Below, piece by piece: positions 15,203 through 23,713 of a stretch of DNA of 42,633 bases (position 1 is the first letter of the stretch; every line of letters begins with the position of its first letter). The notes beneath the pieces are model-generated. The model worked only from the letters and a program-made list of their open reading frames with translations, made no database searches and had not been told where the DNA came from. The DNA lies in assembly GCF_030269515.1 (NCBI RefSeq), contig NZ_BSTM01000014.1, forward strand, positions 31,007 to 73,639, given 5' to 3'. Position numbers and translations under genes: made by a program. The DNA comes from Actinomadura sp. NBRC 104412 (lineage in GTDB: Bacteria; Actinomycetota; Actinomycetes; Streptosporangiales; Streptosporangiaceae).

Positions 15203-15619
15203 ATGTTCCGGACGATGTTCAAGTCGAAGATCCACCGTGCCACCGTCACCCAGGCCGACCTGCACTACGTGGGGTCGCTGACGGTCGACCGGGATCTGCT
15301 GGACGCCGCGGACCTGCTGCCCGGCGAGCAGGTGCAGGTGGTCGACATCGACAACGGCGCCCGGCTGGAGACGTACCTGATCGAGGGGGAGCGCGGCTCC
15401 GGCGTGATCGGCGTCAACGGCGCCGCGGCCCGGCTCGTCCAGCCGGGCGACCTGGTGATCATCATCAGCTACGCGGTGATGAGCGACGCGGAGGCCCGCG
15501 CGTTCGTGCCGAAGGTCGTCCATGTCGACCGGACGAACTCGATCATCGCGCTCGGCGACGACCCCGCCGAGCCGGTCCCGGGCTCCGGCCAGGTGCGCGG
15601 CGATCGGGCGGTCACCTGA
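15203..15619 (+). CDS. panD: Aspartate 1-decarboxylase (pyruvoyl enzyme)
   Basis: A 138-residue proenzyme converting L-aspartate to beta-alanine. MFRTMFKSKIHRATVTQADL is the canonical N-terminus. HYVGS carries the self-cleavage site Gly24-Ser25, which generates the pyruvoyl group. NGARLETY, GVNGAAARL and IISYA follow. The start has GAGGA 7 bases upstream. The C-terminal about 20 residues are a variable tail. It shares the substrate aspartate with nadB, 73 bases downstream. Confidence 0.97.
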   Translation: MFRTMFKSKIHRATVTQADLHYVGSLTVDRDLLDAADLLPGEQVQVVDIDNGARLETYLIEGERGSGVIGVNGAAARLVQPGDLVIIISYAVMSDAEARAFVPKVVHVDRTNSIIALGDDPAEPVPGSGQVRGDRAVT

Positions 15620-15651
15620 CCGGCACCCCGGTGACGAGCCGCTCCAGGGGT

Positions 15652-15657
15652 TAATGT
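15652..15657 (+). promoter_or_regulatory. Possible -10 for nadB
   Basis: TAATGT lies 35 bases before ATG 15693 in the panD-nadB gap. It would give nadB a short leader and its own promoter inside the cluster. No clear -35. Confidence 0.35.
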
Positions 15658-15692
15658 CACAATGACGAAAATCGAGCCCTGGACGGTGCGTC

Positions 15693-17306
15693 ATGATCCC
15701 TCGTCGTTTGACCGCCCCCGAGCCCGGCTGGACGCGGCCCGCCGACATCGTCGTGATCGGTTCCGGCATCGCCGGTCTGGTGGCGGCGCTGCGGTGCCGC
15801 CAGCACGGGCGGGTGCTCCTGGTCACCAAGGCGCTGCTGGACGAGGGGTCCACACGCTGGGCGCAGGGCGGGATCGCCGCCGCCCTCGCCCCGGACGACA
15901 GCCCGGACGAGCATCTGGCCGACACCTTGACGGCCGGGGTCGGGCTGTGCGACGAGGCCGCCGTCCGCGTCCTGGTCACCGAGGGCCCGGACGCGGTGCG
16001 GCGGCTGATCGAGCTGGGAACCGAGTTCGACCGGGAGCACGACGGCGGCATCGCGCTGGCCCGTGAGGGCGGCCATCACCGGAGGCGGATCGCGCACGCG
16101 GGCGGTGACGCCACCGGCGCCGAGATCAGCCGCGCCCTGCTGGCCGCGCTCAAGGAGGCGCGCGTCGAGGTGATCGAGCACGCGGTCGTCCTCGACCTGC
16201 TCAAGGACGGGGACGGCCGCGCCGCCGGCGTCACCCTGCACGTGATGGGCGAGGGCCAGCCGCACGGCGTCGGCGCGGTGCGCGCGCGAGCCGTGGTGCT
16301 GGCCACGGGCGGCCTCGGGCAGGTGTTCTCGGCCACGACCAATCCCGAGGTGTCGACCGGTGACGGCGTGGCGCTGGCGCTGCGCGCCGGTGCCGCGGTG
16401 ACCGACCTGGAGTTCGTCCAGTTCCACCCGACCGTGCTGTGGCTCGGCGAGGGGGCGCGGGGACGGCAGCCGCTGATCTCCGAGGCGGTACGGGGCGAGG
16501 GCGCCCATCTCGTCGATCACGCCGGGGAACGGTTCATGCTGGGCGGGCACGAGCTGGCCGAGCTGGCGCCGCGCGACGTGGTCACCAAGGGGATCATGAA
16601 CAGGATGCGGGAGACGGGGGCCTCGCACATGTTCCTGGACGGGCGGCACCTCGGCGCGTTCACCTGGGAGCGGCGCTTCCCGACCATCCTGGCCGCGTGC
16701 CGCCATCACGGGATCGATCCCGTGCGCGAGCCGATCCCGGTGGTTCCGGCCGCTCACTACGCGAGCGGAGGCGTCCGGACCGACCTGTACGGGCGCACGT
16801 CCGTCCCCGGCCTGTACGCGTGCGGCGAGGTCGCCTGCACCGGCGTCCACGGGGCCAACCGGCTCGCGTCCAACTCGCTGCTGGAGGGCCTGGTCTTCGC
16901 CGAACGCATCGCCAAGGCCCTGCCCGGTGACCTGGCCACGCCGGGCGAGCCCGCGGAGCCCGTCCCGGGCCGGGGACTGCTCGCCCCGGACACCCGTCCC
17001 GAGATCCAGCGGATCATGACCGCGCACGCGGGCGTCCTGCGCGACGCCGAGGGGCTCGCCGCCGCCGAACGGGAGCTGCACGCCCTGACCGCCCGCGAGG
17101 GCGCACCGGGCGTCGAGTCGTGGGAGGCCACCAACCTGCACGCGGTCGCCACCGCGATCGTGACCGCCGCGCGCCGCCGCGAGGAGACACGGGGAAGCCA
17201 TTGGCGCGAAGATCATCCCGACCGGGATGACACCACCTGGTCGACCCACCTGATCACCACGGTGACGCCGGAGGGGGAACTGACCACCACGAAGGAAGGC
17301 TCATGA
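15693..17306 (+). CDS. nadB: L-aspartate oxidase
   Basis: A 537-residue flavoenzyme that oxidises aspartate to iminoaspartate, the first step of de novo NAD synthesis. The FAD motif IVVIGSGIAGLVAA is at about 18-32, followed by STRWAQGGIAAAL, ATGGLGQVFSATTNP, EFVQFHPT, HYASGGVRTD and the second FAD contact GANRLASNSLLEG. The C-terminal helical domain reads RPEIQRIMTAHAGV. Its partner quinolinate synthase (nadA) is not in the window. The stop overlaps the nadC start (ATGA). The nearest purine-rich sequence before ATG 15693 (GGACGG) is modest. Confidence 0.96.
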   Translation: MIPRRLTAPEPGWTRPADIVVIGSGIAGLVAALRCRQHGRVLLVTKALLDEGSTRWAQGGIAAALAPDDSPDEHLADTLTAGVGLCDEAAVRVLVTEGPDAVRRLIELGTEFDREHDGGIALAREGGHHRRRIAHAGGDATGAEISRALLAALKEARVEVIEHAVVLDLLKDGDGRAAGVTLHVMGEGQPHGVGAVRARAVVLATGGLGQVFSATTNPEVSTGDGVALALRAGAAVTDLEFVQFHPTVLWLGEGARGRQPLISEAVRGEGAHLVDHAGERFMLGGHELAELAPRDVVTKGIMNRMRETGASHMFLDGRHLGAFTWERRFPTILAACRHHGIDPVREPIPVVPAAHYASGGVRTDLYGRTSVPGLYACGEVACTGVHGANRLASNSLLEGLVFAERIAKALPGDLATPGEPAEPVPGRGLLAPDTRPEIQRIMTAHAGVLRDAEGLAAAERELHALTAREGAPGVESWEATNLHAVATAIVTAARRREETRGSHWREDHPDRDDTTWSTHLITTVTPEGELTTTKEGS

Positions 17307-18160
17307 GGGACGAACTGAAGACCGGGCTGCGGGCGGCGGGACTCGATCCACAGGCTGTGGAGAACCTGGTCCGCGAGGCGCTGGCGGAGGACGGCGAGGC
17401 CGATGTGACCAGCGAGCCGATCGTCGCTCCGGACGACACCGCGAGCGGCGACCTCACCGCGCGCCAGGACGGCGTGGTCGCCGGGATCCCGGTGGCCGCG
17501 GTGGTGTTCGACCTGCTGGGCGTCGGGTACGCCGCCAAGGCGGCCGACGGCGACCGGGTGACGGCGGGCCAGGTGCTGCTGTCGGTGGACGGGCCCACCC
17601 GGTCCGTGCTGCGCGCCGAGCGGACGGCCCTCAACCTGCTCACCCACCTGTCCGGGATCGCGACCGAGACTCGCCTCTGGGTGGACGCCGTCGCGGGCAC
17701 CAAGGCCAAAATCCGCGACACCCGCAAGACGCTGCCCGGCCTGCGCGCCTTGCAGAAGTACGCGGTGCGCTGCGGCGGCGGCGTCAACCACCGGATGGGC
17801 CTGCACGACGCGGCGCTTGTCAAGGACAACCACGTGGCCGCGGCCGGCTCGGTCACCCGCGCGTACGATGCGATCCGCGCGATCTATCCGGCGCTGCACG
17901 TCCAGGTCGAGTGCGACACGCTGGACCAGGTGGACGAGGCGATCGCGGCGGGTGCCACGTCCCTGCTGCTGGACAACATGAGCGACGAGGAGATGGCCGA
18001 GGCGGTGCGGCGCGTCGATGGCCGCGCCGAGCTGGAGGCGAGCGGCGGGCTGACGCTCGACCGCGCTCGAGACGCGGCCGTGACCGGTGTCGACTACCTT
18101 GCGGTGGGTGCGCTCACGCACTCGGCGCGCGCGTTCGACATCGGCCTTGACTTCAGCTGA
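17303..18160 (+). CDS. nadC: Nicotinate-nucleotide pyrophosphorylase (quinolinate phosphoribosyltransferase)
   Basis: A 285-residue enzyme converting quinolinate and PRPP to nicotinate mononucleotide, CO2 and pyrophosphate. RAERTALNLLTHLSGIAT, DTRKTLPGLRALQKYAV, CGGGVNHRMGLHDAALVKDNH and the closing EASGGLTLD, VGALTHSA are diagnostic. It overlaps nadB by 4 bases (ATGA) and starts after AAGGA, so translation is coupled. The coaX gene follows after 14 bases. Confidence 0.97.
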   Translation: MRDELKTGLRAAGLDPQAVENLVREALAEDGEADVTSEPIVAPDDTASGDLTARQDGVVAGIPVAAVVFDLLGVGYAAKAADGDRVTAGQVLLSVDGPTRSVLRAERTALNLLTHLSGIATETRLWVDAVAGTKAKIRDTRKTLPGLRALQKYAVRCGGGVNHRMGLHDAALVKDNHVAAAGSVTRAYDAIRAIYPALHVQVECDTLDQVDEAIAAGATSLLLDNMSDEEMAEAVRRVDGRAELEASGGLTLDRARDAAVTGVDYLAVGALTHSARAFDIGLDFS

Positions 18161-18174
18161 CCAGCGGGGACCTG

Positions 18175-18957
18175 ATGCTGCTCACCATCGACGTCGGTAA
18201 CACCCACACCGTCCTCGGCCTGTTCGAGGGCGAGGAGGTGATCGAGCACTGGAGGATCAACACCGATCCGCGGCGCACCGCCGACGAGATCGCGGTGGTC
18301 CTCCAGGGCCTGGTCCAGCAGAGCCCGCTGCTGGCCGACACCGACATCAGCGGCATCGCGCTGTGCTCCACCGTCCCGTCCGTCCTGCACGAGATGCGGG
18401 AGATGTGCCGTCGCTACTACGGCGACGTGACCGCGGTGATCGTGGAGCCGGGGGTGAAGACCGGCGTCCCGGTCCGGATGGACAATCCCAAGGAGGTCGG
18501 CGCGGACCGGATCGTGAACGCGCTGGCCGCCGTCCACCTGCACGGCGGCCCGGCGATCGTGGTGGACTTCGGCACCGCCACCACCTTCGACGCGGTGTCG
18601 GCCAAGGGCGAGTACGTGGGCGGCGCGATCGCGCCCGGCATCGAGATCTCCATCGACGCGCTGTCGAGGCGCGGCGCCCAGTTGCACAAGATCGAGCTGG
18701 TCAGGCCGCGGAACGTGATCGCCAAGAACACGGTGGAGGCGCTCCAGTCGGGGATCATCTTCGGCTTCGCCGGCCAGGTGGACGGGATCGTGGAGCGGAT
18801 GTCGCTGGAGCTGTCCGCCGATCCCGACGAGGTCACCGTGATCGCGACGGGTGGGCTGGCGTCGCTGGTGCTGGAGGAGTCGCGCCGCATCGACGCCTTC
18901 GAGCCGTGGCTGACGCTGGTCGGGCTGCGCCTGATCTACCAGCGCAACACGCCCTGA
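18175..18957 (+). CDS. coaX: Type III pantothenate kinase
   Basis: A 260-residue enzyme of the ASKHA fold that phosphorylates pantothenate, the first step of CoA synthesis. The phosphate-1 motif is IDVGNTHTVLG (from Asp6), followed by PKEVGADRIVNALAA, the phosphate-2 motif VVDFGTATTFD and GGAIAPGIEIS. Type III kinases need a monovalent cation and are not feedback-inhibited by CoA. It lies in the same run as panC and panD, whose product it consumes. It begins 14 bases after nadC. Confidence 0.97.
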   Translation: MLLTIDVGNTHTVLGLFEGEEVIEHWRINTDPRRTADEIAVVLQGLVQQSPLLADTDISGIALCSTVPSVLHEMREMCRRYYGDVTAVIVEPGVKTGVPVRMDNPKEVGADRIVNALAAVHLHGGPAIVVDFGTATTFDAVSAKGEYVGGAIAPGIEISIDALSRRGAQLHKIELVRPRNVIAKNTVEALQSGIIFGFAGQVDGIVERMSLELSADPDEVTVIATGGLASLVLEESRRIDAFEPWLTLVGLRLIYQRNTP

Positions 18958-19013
18958 GCCGGCCCCGCGGGGCGCCCTCGGGAAGTCGTTCGCGGGGCGT
19001 CCCGGCACGTCGA

Positions 19014-19019
19014 TAGCCT
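19014..19019 (+). promoter_or_regulatory. -10 box for lysS, leaderless type
   Basis: TAGCCT is followed by 6 bases and GTG 19026. No Shine-Dalgarno sequence fits in between. Confidence 0.5.
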
Positions 19020-19025
19020 TGAGCC

Positions 19026-20546
19026 GTGAGTGACGAGACCGATTCCACCGCCGATCCCGCCTACGAGAACCTGCCGGAGCAGATGCGCGTGCGCCGGGAG
19101 AAGCTCGACCGTCTCCGCGAGAGCGGCATCGACCCGTACCCGGTGAACTTTCCCCGCACGGCGACCCTCGCCGAGGTGCGGGAGAAATATCCCGACCTTG
19201 AGCCGGGCACCGAGACGGGCGACAAGGTGGGTGTGGCCGGTCGCGTCATGCTCATCCGCAACACCGGCAAGCTGTGCTTCGCCACCCTCCGCGACGGCAC
19301 GGGCGAGCTGCAGGTGATGCTGTCGCTGGCCAACGTCGGGCAGGACCAGCTCGACCTGTGGAAGCGCGAGGTCGACCTCGGCGACCACGTCGGCGTCGAG
19401 GGCGAGGTCATCACCTCCCGGCGGGGCGAGCTGTCGGTGCTGGCCGACCGGTTCGCGATCACGTCCAAGTGCCTGCGCCCGCTGCCGGAGAAGCACGCGG
19501 GGCTGACCGACCCGGAGGCGCGGGTCCGGCAGCGGTACGTGGACCTGATCGTCAACGACGAGGCCCGCGAGATGGCCCGGCTCCGCAGCGCCACCGTGCG
19601 GGCGGTCCGCGACTTCTGGCACGAGGAGGGGTACCTCGAGGTCGAGACCCCGATGCTGCAGCCGATCCACGGCGGGGCGGCGGCGCGTCCCTTCGTGACG
19701 CACATCAACGCCTACGACATGGACCTGTACCTGCGGATCGCCATCGAGCTGTACCTCAAGCGGCTGGTGGTGGGCGGCATCGACAAGGTCTTCGAGATCA
19801 ACCGGAACTTCCGGAACGAGGGCGCGGACTCCACGCACAACCCGGAGTTCACGATGGTCGAGGCGTACGGCACCTACCTCGACTACAATGACATGGCCGA
19901 CCTGACCCAGCGGATGTATCAGCGCGCGGTGGTCGCCGCGCTGGGCACCACGGTCGTCGTCCACGACGGCGAGGAGTACGATCTCGGGCTCGCGCGGTGG
20001 CCGCGGATCACGCTGTACGGCGCCGTGTCGGACGCGCTCGGCGAGGAGGTCACCCCGCACACCCCGCTGGAGGACGTGCGCAAGCTCGCCGACTCCAGGG
20101 AGATCCAGTGGGACCCCAAGTGGGGGCAGGGCAAGCTCGTCCAGGAGCTGTTCGAGGAGCTGGTCGAGCACACGCTGGTGCAGCCCACGTTCGTCATGGA
20201 CTACCCGCTGGAGACCTCGCCGCTGACCCGGCAGCACCGGGAGGAGCCGCTGCTGACCGAGAAGTGGGACCTGATCGGGTTCGGCACCGAGCTGGGCACC
20301 GCGTACTCGGAGCTGGTCGACCCGGTCGAGCAGCGCCGGAGGCTGACCGAGCAGTCGCTGCTGGCCGCCGGGGGCGATCCCGAGGCGATGCAGCTCGACG
20401 AGGACTTCCTGCGGGCTTTGGAGTACGCGATGCCGCCGACCGGTGGGATGGGCGCCGGGATCGACCGGATGATCATGGCGTTCACCGGCAAGAACATCCG
20501 CGAGACGATCCTGTTCCCGCTCGTCAGGCCGGACCGCGCGGAGTAG
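19026..20546 (+). CDS. lysS: Lysyl-tRNA synthetase, class II
   Basis: A 506-residue enzyme. The N-terminal OB-fold anticodon domain (about 55-160) has VAGRVMLIRNTGKLCFATLR. The class II core has motif 1 in the RSATVRAVRDFWHEEGYLEVETP region, motif 2 FEINRNFRNEGADSTHNPEF and motif 3 GMGAGIDRMIMAF. MLQPIHGGAAARPFVTHIN is the typical LysRS substrate region. There is no C-terminal extension of the LysX type. GTG 19026 follows a leaderless -10. It is downstream of coaX by 68 bases and converges on a P450 gene. Confidence 0.97.
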   Translation: MSDETDSTADPAYENLPEQMRVRREKLDRLRESGIDPYPVNFPRTATLAEVREKYPDLEPGTETGDKVGVAGRVMLIRNTGKLCFATLRDGTGELQVMLSLANVGQDQLDLWKREVDLGDHVGVEGEVITSRRGELSVLADRFAITSKCLRPLPEKHAGLTDPEARVRQRYVDLIVNDEAREMARLRSATVRAVRDFWHEEGYLEVETPMLQPIHGGAAARPFVTHINAYDMDLYLRIAIELYLKRLVVGGIDKVFEINRNFRNEGADSTHNPEFTMVEAYGTYLDYNDMADLTQRMYQRAVVAALGTTVVVHDGEEYDLGLARWPRITLYGAVSDALGEEVTPHTPLEDVRKLADSREIQWDPKWGQGKLVQELFEELVEHTLVQPTFVMDYPLETSPLTRQHREEPLLTEKWDLIGFGTELGTAYSELVDPVEQRRRLTEQSLLAAGGDPEAMQLDEDFLRALEYAMPPTGGMGAGIDRMIMAFTGKNIRETILFPLVRPDRAE

Positions 20547-20576
20547 CGGGCGCCCCTGCCCTTCGCACCGGCCTCC

Positions 20577-21818
20577 TCACCCGAGGGCCGGGCGGCCGCT
20601 CCCGATGGTCGCGGGAAGGGCGGAGAGTCCCCGTAGGACGAGATTGTCGCGGTAGGTGAGAGGAACGTCGGCCAGGGCCACTTCGCGCTCGAAAAGGCGT
20701 CTCAGCGCGATCCGCCCCTCCAGGCGGGCCAGCGGGGCGCCGAGGCAGAAGTGGATCCCGTGCCCGAACGCCAGATGCCGGGGAGCCTCCGCGCGTCCCG
20801 TGCCGGCACCGGCGTACCGGGTGAGGTCCAGCCGGTCGGGGTCACGGAACACGGCGGGGTCGCGGTTGGCGGCCCCGAGGATCAGCAGCACCATCCCGCC
20901 CTTCGGGACGGGGGTGCCGCCGACGACCCGGTCCTCCAGCGCGGAGCGCAGCGTGAGCTGCACCGGCGGGTCGTACCGCAGCAGCTCCTCGACGGCGGCG
21001 GCCGACTCGTCCGGATGCGCGCGGAACCAGGCGAGCTGGTCCGGGTGCCGCAGCAGGGCCAGCGCCCCGTTCCCGATCAGGTTGACGGTGGTCTCGTGCC
21101 CCGCGACCAGCAGCAGGACGCAGGTGGCGAGCAGATCGGCCTCGGAGAGCACCTCGCCGCCGTCCGACACCGCCACCAGCGCGCTGAGCAGGTCGTCCCG
21201 CGGCTCGGCACGGCGCCGCGCGGCCAGCTCGGCGAAGTAGCCGGCGAACTCGGTGCGTGCCTCCTCCCGCTTCGCCAGGTCGCCGGCCGGCAGCAGGAAG
21301 TCGGGGTCCAGGCCGCGGGCGAGGGCGTCCGACCAGCCCTTGAACAGGTCGCGGTCCTCGGGCGGCACGCCCAGCAGCTCGCTGATCATGATTACGGGCA
21401 GCGGGTAGGCCAGCGCGGCGAGCAGGTCGACGGGCTCGCCCTCCGGCAGGGCGTCCAGCAGGTCGGCGACCAGTTCCTCGACGCGCGGGCGCAGCCGTTC
21501 GACCAGCCGGGCGGTGAACGCCTTGCCGACCAGGCGGCGCAGCCGCGTGTGGTCGGGCGGGTCCATGGTCAGGAACGAGCGCCGGCGCGCGGGGGCGTCC
21601 CGCCAGACGACGCCCTCGGCGGGGCGATGGCCGAAACCGGGATCGCGCAGGACCCGCTCGCACAGCTCGTGCCCGGTGGTCACCCAGAGCCCCGCGGGAG
21701 TGCGGGCGAGCGAGCGGGCGGCGTCCAGCTCGCGGTAGCGGGGGTACGGGTCGGCGCGGAAGGACGGGGCGAACGGGTCGAAGCCGAGGATCTCCGCCGG
21801 CCCGATGACCTCAGTCAT
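20577..21818 (-). CDS. Cytochrome P450
   Basis: A 413-residue soluble P450. The I-helix AGHETTVN keeps the catalytic threonine, in contrast to the other P450 in this window. The K-helix is EELLRYDPPVQ and the heme loop FGHGIHFCLG carries Cys358. DPPDHTRLRRLV precedes. No redox partner is adjacent, so it must use a ferredoxin encoded elsewhere. The start lies just after a TTGACA element (21847-21852, minus) embedded in an inverted repeat. A LacI regulator gene lies 73 bases upstream on the same strand and may be co-transcribed. The substrate is unknown. Confidence 0.94.
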   Translation of the reverse strand: MTEVIGPAEILGFDPFAPSFRADPYPRYRELDAARSLARTPAGLWVTTGHELCERVLRDPGFGHRPAEGVVWRDAPARRRSFLTMDPPDHTRLRRLVGKAFTARLVERLRPRVEELVADLLDALPEGEPVDLLAALAYPLPVIMISELLGVPPEDRDLFKGWSDALARGLDPDFLLPAGDLAKREEARTEFAGYFAELAARRRAEPRDDLLSALVAVSDGGEVLSEADLLATCVLLLVAGHETTVNLIGNGALALLRHPDQLAWFRAHPDESAAAVEELLRYDPPVQLTLRSALEDRVVGGTPVPKGGMVLLILGAANRDPAVFRDPDRLDLTRYAGAGTGRAEAPRHLAFGHGIHFCLGAPLARLEGRIALRRLFEREVALADVPLTYRDNLVLRGLSALPATIGSGRPALG

Positions 21819-21836
21819 GCCCCAAGCATCCCGGTA

Positions 21837-21852
21837 TTGAACGGTCTGTCAA
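21837..21852 (-). promoter_or_regulatory. -35 element and imperfect palindrome before the second P450 gene
   Basis: On the minus strand TTGACA reads at 21852-21847, about 30 bases before ATG 21818. It lies inside TTGACAGACCGTTCAA, an imperfect inverted repeat with TTGA/TCAA ends. The matching -10 is weak. It may be an operator over a promoter. Confidence 0.4.
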
Positions 21853-21891
21853 CAGCCGCGCCGCCCCCGGCCGCCGCCAGGCGGGCCCGCG

Positions 21892-22917
21892 CTAGGCGGA
21901 CTCCCGGACGATCAGCTCGGGCGTGAGGATCACCTGCCGGTGCAGGTGCGACTCGCCCTCGGCGAACTCGGCCAGCGCCAGCTCGGCGGCCTCCTCGCCG
22001 ACCGCGAGCCGGGGCTGCCGGACGGTGGTCAGCGGCACCGCCGAACTGGAGGCCAGCTCGATGTCGTCATAGCCGACCACCGCCAGGTCGTCGGGAACCC
22101 GCACGCCGAGCCGGACCAGCTCGTTGACCAGCCCGATGGCCAGCAGGTCGTTGGCGCAGAACGCGCCGGTCGGCCGCGGCCTCATCTCCAGCAGGCGCTG
22201 CGCGGCGGCCTGGCCCGCGGTGGGCGACAGCCCGTCCTGCATCAGCGTCATCAGCTCGCCGATCCCCGCCTTGGCGAGGGTGCGCGCGGCGCCCTCGCCG
22301 CGCTCGACGCACGCCGCGGGCGCGGGAGCGCCGGTGACGAACGCGATGCGCTCATGGCCGAGCGCCATCAGGTGCGCCGCCGCGATGTCGCCGCCCGCGA
22401 CATGGTCGACCTGGACCGAGCACACGTCCGGCGAGGACTGGTCGATCAGCACCACCACCATGCCGGACGAGGCGCGCAGCCGTTCGATGCCCGCCGCGCC
22501 CAGCGCCACCGGGGTGATCAGCACCCCGGCCGCGTCGTGCTCGGCCAGCATGTCGAGGCTGCGCCGCTCCTTCTCGGGCGAATGGTCGCTGCTGAGCCAC
22601 AGCGCGTCATGGCCGGCGTCGTACAGCGCCAGCTCGGCGCCGCGCGCCACGTCCGTCGCGTATGGGTTGGTGAGGTCCCCGACCACGATGCCGAACGCGC
22701 GCGGGCGCGGTGCCGCGCGCCGGTCGGAGGAGCGTCTGCGGCCCTGACGGAGCCTGCGGGCCGACTCGTTCCGGACGAAACCGAGCTCCTGGATCGCCGC
22801 GCGAACACGGTCACGGGTAGCTTCGGCCACGAGGTCTGGCCGGTTTAGGACATTCGAAACCGTCCCAACTGAAACTCCGGCGCGCCTCGCGACTTCACGG
22901 ATGCTGCTCTGCGCCAA
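21892..22917 (-). CDS. LacI family transcriptional regulator
   Basis: A 341-residue regulator. The N-terminal helix-turn-helix reads SIREVARRAGVSVGTVSNVL and the hinge helix region ESARRLRQG. The effector domain resembles periplasmic sugar-binding proteins: GIVVGDLTNPYATDVARGAE, LIDQSSPDVCSVQVDH, FCANDLLAIGLVNELV, VVGYDDIELA and a C-terminal ILTPELIVRESA. The start is TTG 22917 with GAGGAG about 4 bases upstream. A consensus TATAAT lies on its strand at 23003-23008. No sugar transport or glycosidase gene is adjacent, so the effector is unknown. A LacI-type operator candidate lies upstream at 23084-23095. Confidence 0.93.
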   Translation of the reverse strand: MAQSSIREVARRAGVSVGTVSNVLNRPDLVAEATRDRVRAAIQELGFVRNESARRLRQGRRRSSDRRAAPRPRAFGIVVGDLTNPYATDVARGAELALYDAGHDALWLSSDHSPEKERRSLDMLAEHDAAGVLITPVALGAAGIERLRASSGMVVVLIDQSSPDVCSVQVDHVAGGDIAAAHLMALGHERIAFVTGAPAPAACVERGEGAARTLAKAGIGELMTLMQDGLSPTAGQAAAQRLLEMRPRPTGAFCANDLLAIGLVNELVRLGVRVPDDLAVVGYDDIELASSSAVPLTTVRQPRLAVGEEAAELALAEFAEGESHLHRQVILTPELIVRESA

Positions 22918-23002
22918 CTCTCTCCTCGCCGACCCGGGGTCTGTTTCCGCAGGTTATCGAGCTTCCCGCCACTGGCCCCCGAGCGAGACGTCACGATGGG
23001 TG

Positions 23003-23008
23003 ATTATA
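23003..23008 (-). promoter_or_regulatory. Consensus -10 (TATAAT) for the LacI-type gene
   Basis: Minus-strand reading is GTATAATCACC. It would give a leader of about 80 bases before TTG 22917. TTGGAG is present upstream but with short spacing (14). Confidence 0.5.
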
Positions 23009-23035
23009 CGTGTGCACATGGTCTCCAACGGCCGC

Positions 23036-23064
23036 TTGACGGGCCGGATTCGGCCGCCTAGCGT
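23036..23064 (+). promoter_or_regulatory. Sigma-70 type promoter reading toward the LuxR-type gene
   Basis: TTGACG (23036-23041), a 17-base spacer and TAGCGT (23059-23064). The expected start is near 23071, giving a leader of about 415 bases before GTG 23486. Confidence 0.6.
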
Positions 23065-23083
23065 TCCGAGCCGAAGCGTAGCT

Positions 23084-23095
23084 TGAAACGATTCA
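23084..23095. promoter_or_regulatory. LacI-type operator candidate
   Basis: TGAAACGATTCA is a CG-centred palindrome matching at 10 of 12 positions, the form bound by many LacI regulators. It sits at about +13 of the promoter at 23036-23064 and 167 bp upstream of the LacI-type gene start. Confidence 0.45.
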
Positions 23096-23485
23096 CGATC
23101 TTCGTTCGCGGCCGGAACGAAGAGAATCGGACGATCTGACGGAGGGGCGGGTGGAGATGGCTGGCGGTCAAGACCCGTCCCGGCAAGGCGCTCTCCTCCC
23201 CAGCGGGGGCGCCGCCCACTCCGCCGTGGGCGCGTCCTTCGCACCCGCGGGCGCGTTCGCGTTCGGTTGGGCAACGTCTGCATCGTCACCCGGAGTTCCC
23301 CCATGCGCCCCCCAATCGGGCCATCGGCCACCTCCGGCCAAGCGTGCGCTTCGGCAAAGGGAATCGATGATCTCAGTCCGGAGAGCCGGACCCGGCAACC
23401 AACGCGACCAAATCGAGGCCTACCCGTGCCTGTGTAGCGGACGGCTGCATCCCCGCGGTCATCACCACGGACGAGGGAGGACGGA

Positions 23486-23713
23486 GTGGAACAGGCCACA
23501 CTCGCACGTCGCACCGACGATCTGCGACTGAACGAGGAGGAGATCCGACTGCTCGCGCAGATCGCCAGCGGTGTCACAGCCGATGTGGCGGCACGCAAGC
23601 TCGAGCTGAGCGCACGGACCCTGCGGCGGAGGCTGCGGACCATCTGCGACCGGCTCGAAGTGAACACGCCGATCGAGGCCGTTGTGTGGGCGGCCCGCAG
23701 GCAGCTCATCTAG
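23486..23713 (+). CDS. Small stand-alone LuxR-type HTH protein
   Basis: A 75-residue protein consisting almost only of a GerE/LuxR DNA-binding fold: LNEEEIRLLAQIASGVTADV, ARKLELSARTLRRRLRTICD and the closing TPIEAVVWAARRQLI. There is no receiver or other sensor domain, so activity would be set by its level or by partners. GTG 23486 has GGAGGA about 6 bases upstream. A promoter with an operator candidate lies about 420 bases upstream. The target is unknown. Confidence 0.85.
   Translation: MEQATLARRTDDLRLNEEEIRLLAQIASGVTADVAARKLELSARTLRRRLRTICDRLEVNTPIEAVVWAARRQLI

Larger units (their letters stand above)
22918..23485. other. 568-base intergenic region between lacI-type and LuxR-type genes
   Basis: It holds divergent promoters, an operator candidate and a long leader. 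A frame at 23151-23531 (GTG or ATG start after GGAGGGGCGG) is open for 126 codons but has weak third-position GC, low-complexity content and overlaps the next gene by 46 bases, so I do not call it. The leader could carry a structured RNA; I recognise none. Confidence 0.6.

Noticed and set aside
23360..23450. Possible SAM-type riboswitch (CCGGACCCGGCAACC) before the LuxR-type gene
   Set aside because: Only one motif-like segment is present. The ordered stems of a SAM riboswitch are not found and the downstream gene is not a methionine gene.
23151..23531. 126-codon ORF in the leader of the LuxR-type gene, with a good GGAGG upstream
   Set aside because: Low-complexity translation, weak third-position GC bias in its second half, and a 46-base overlap with the well-supported LuxR-type gene in another frame.
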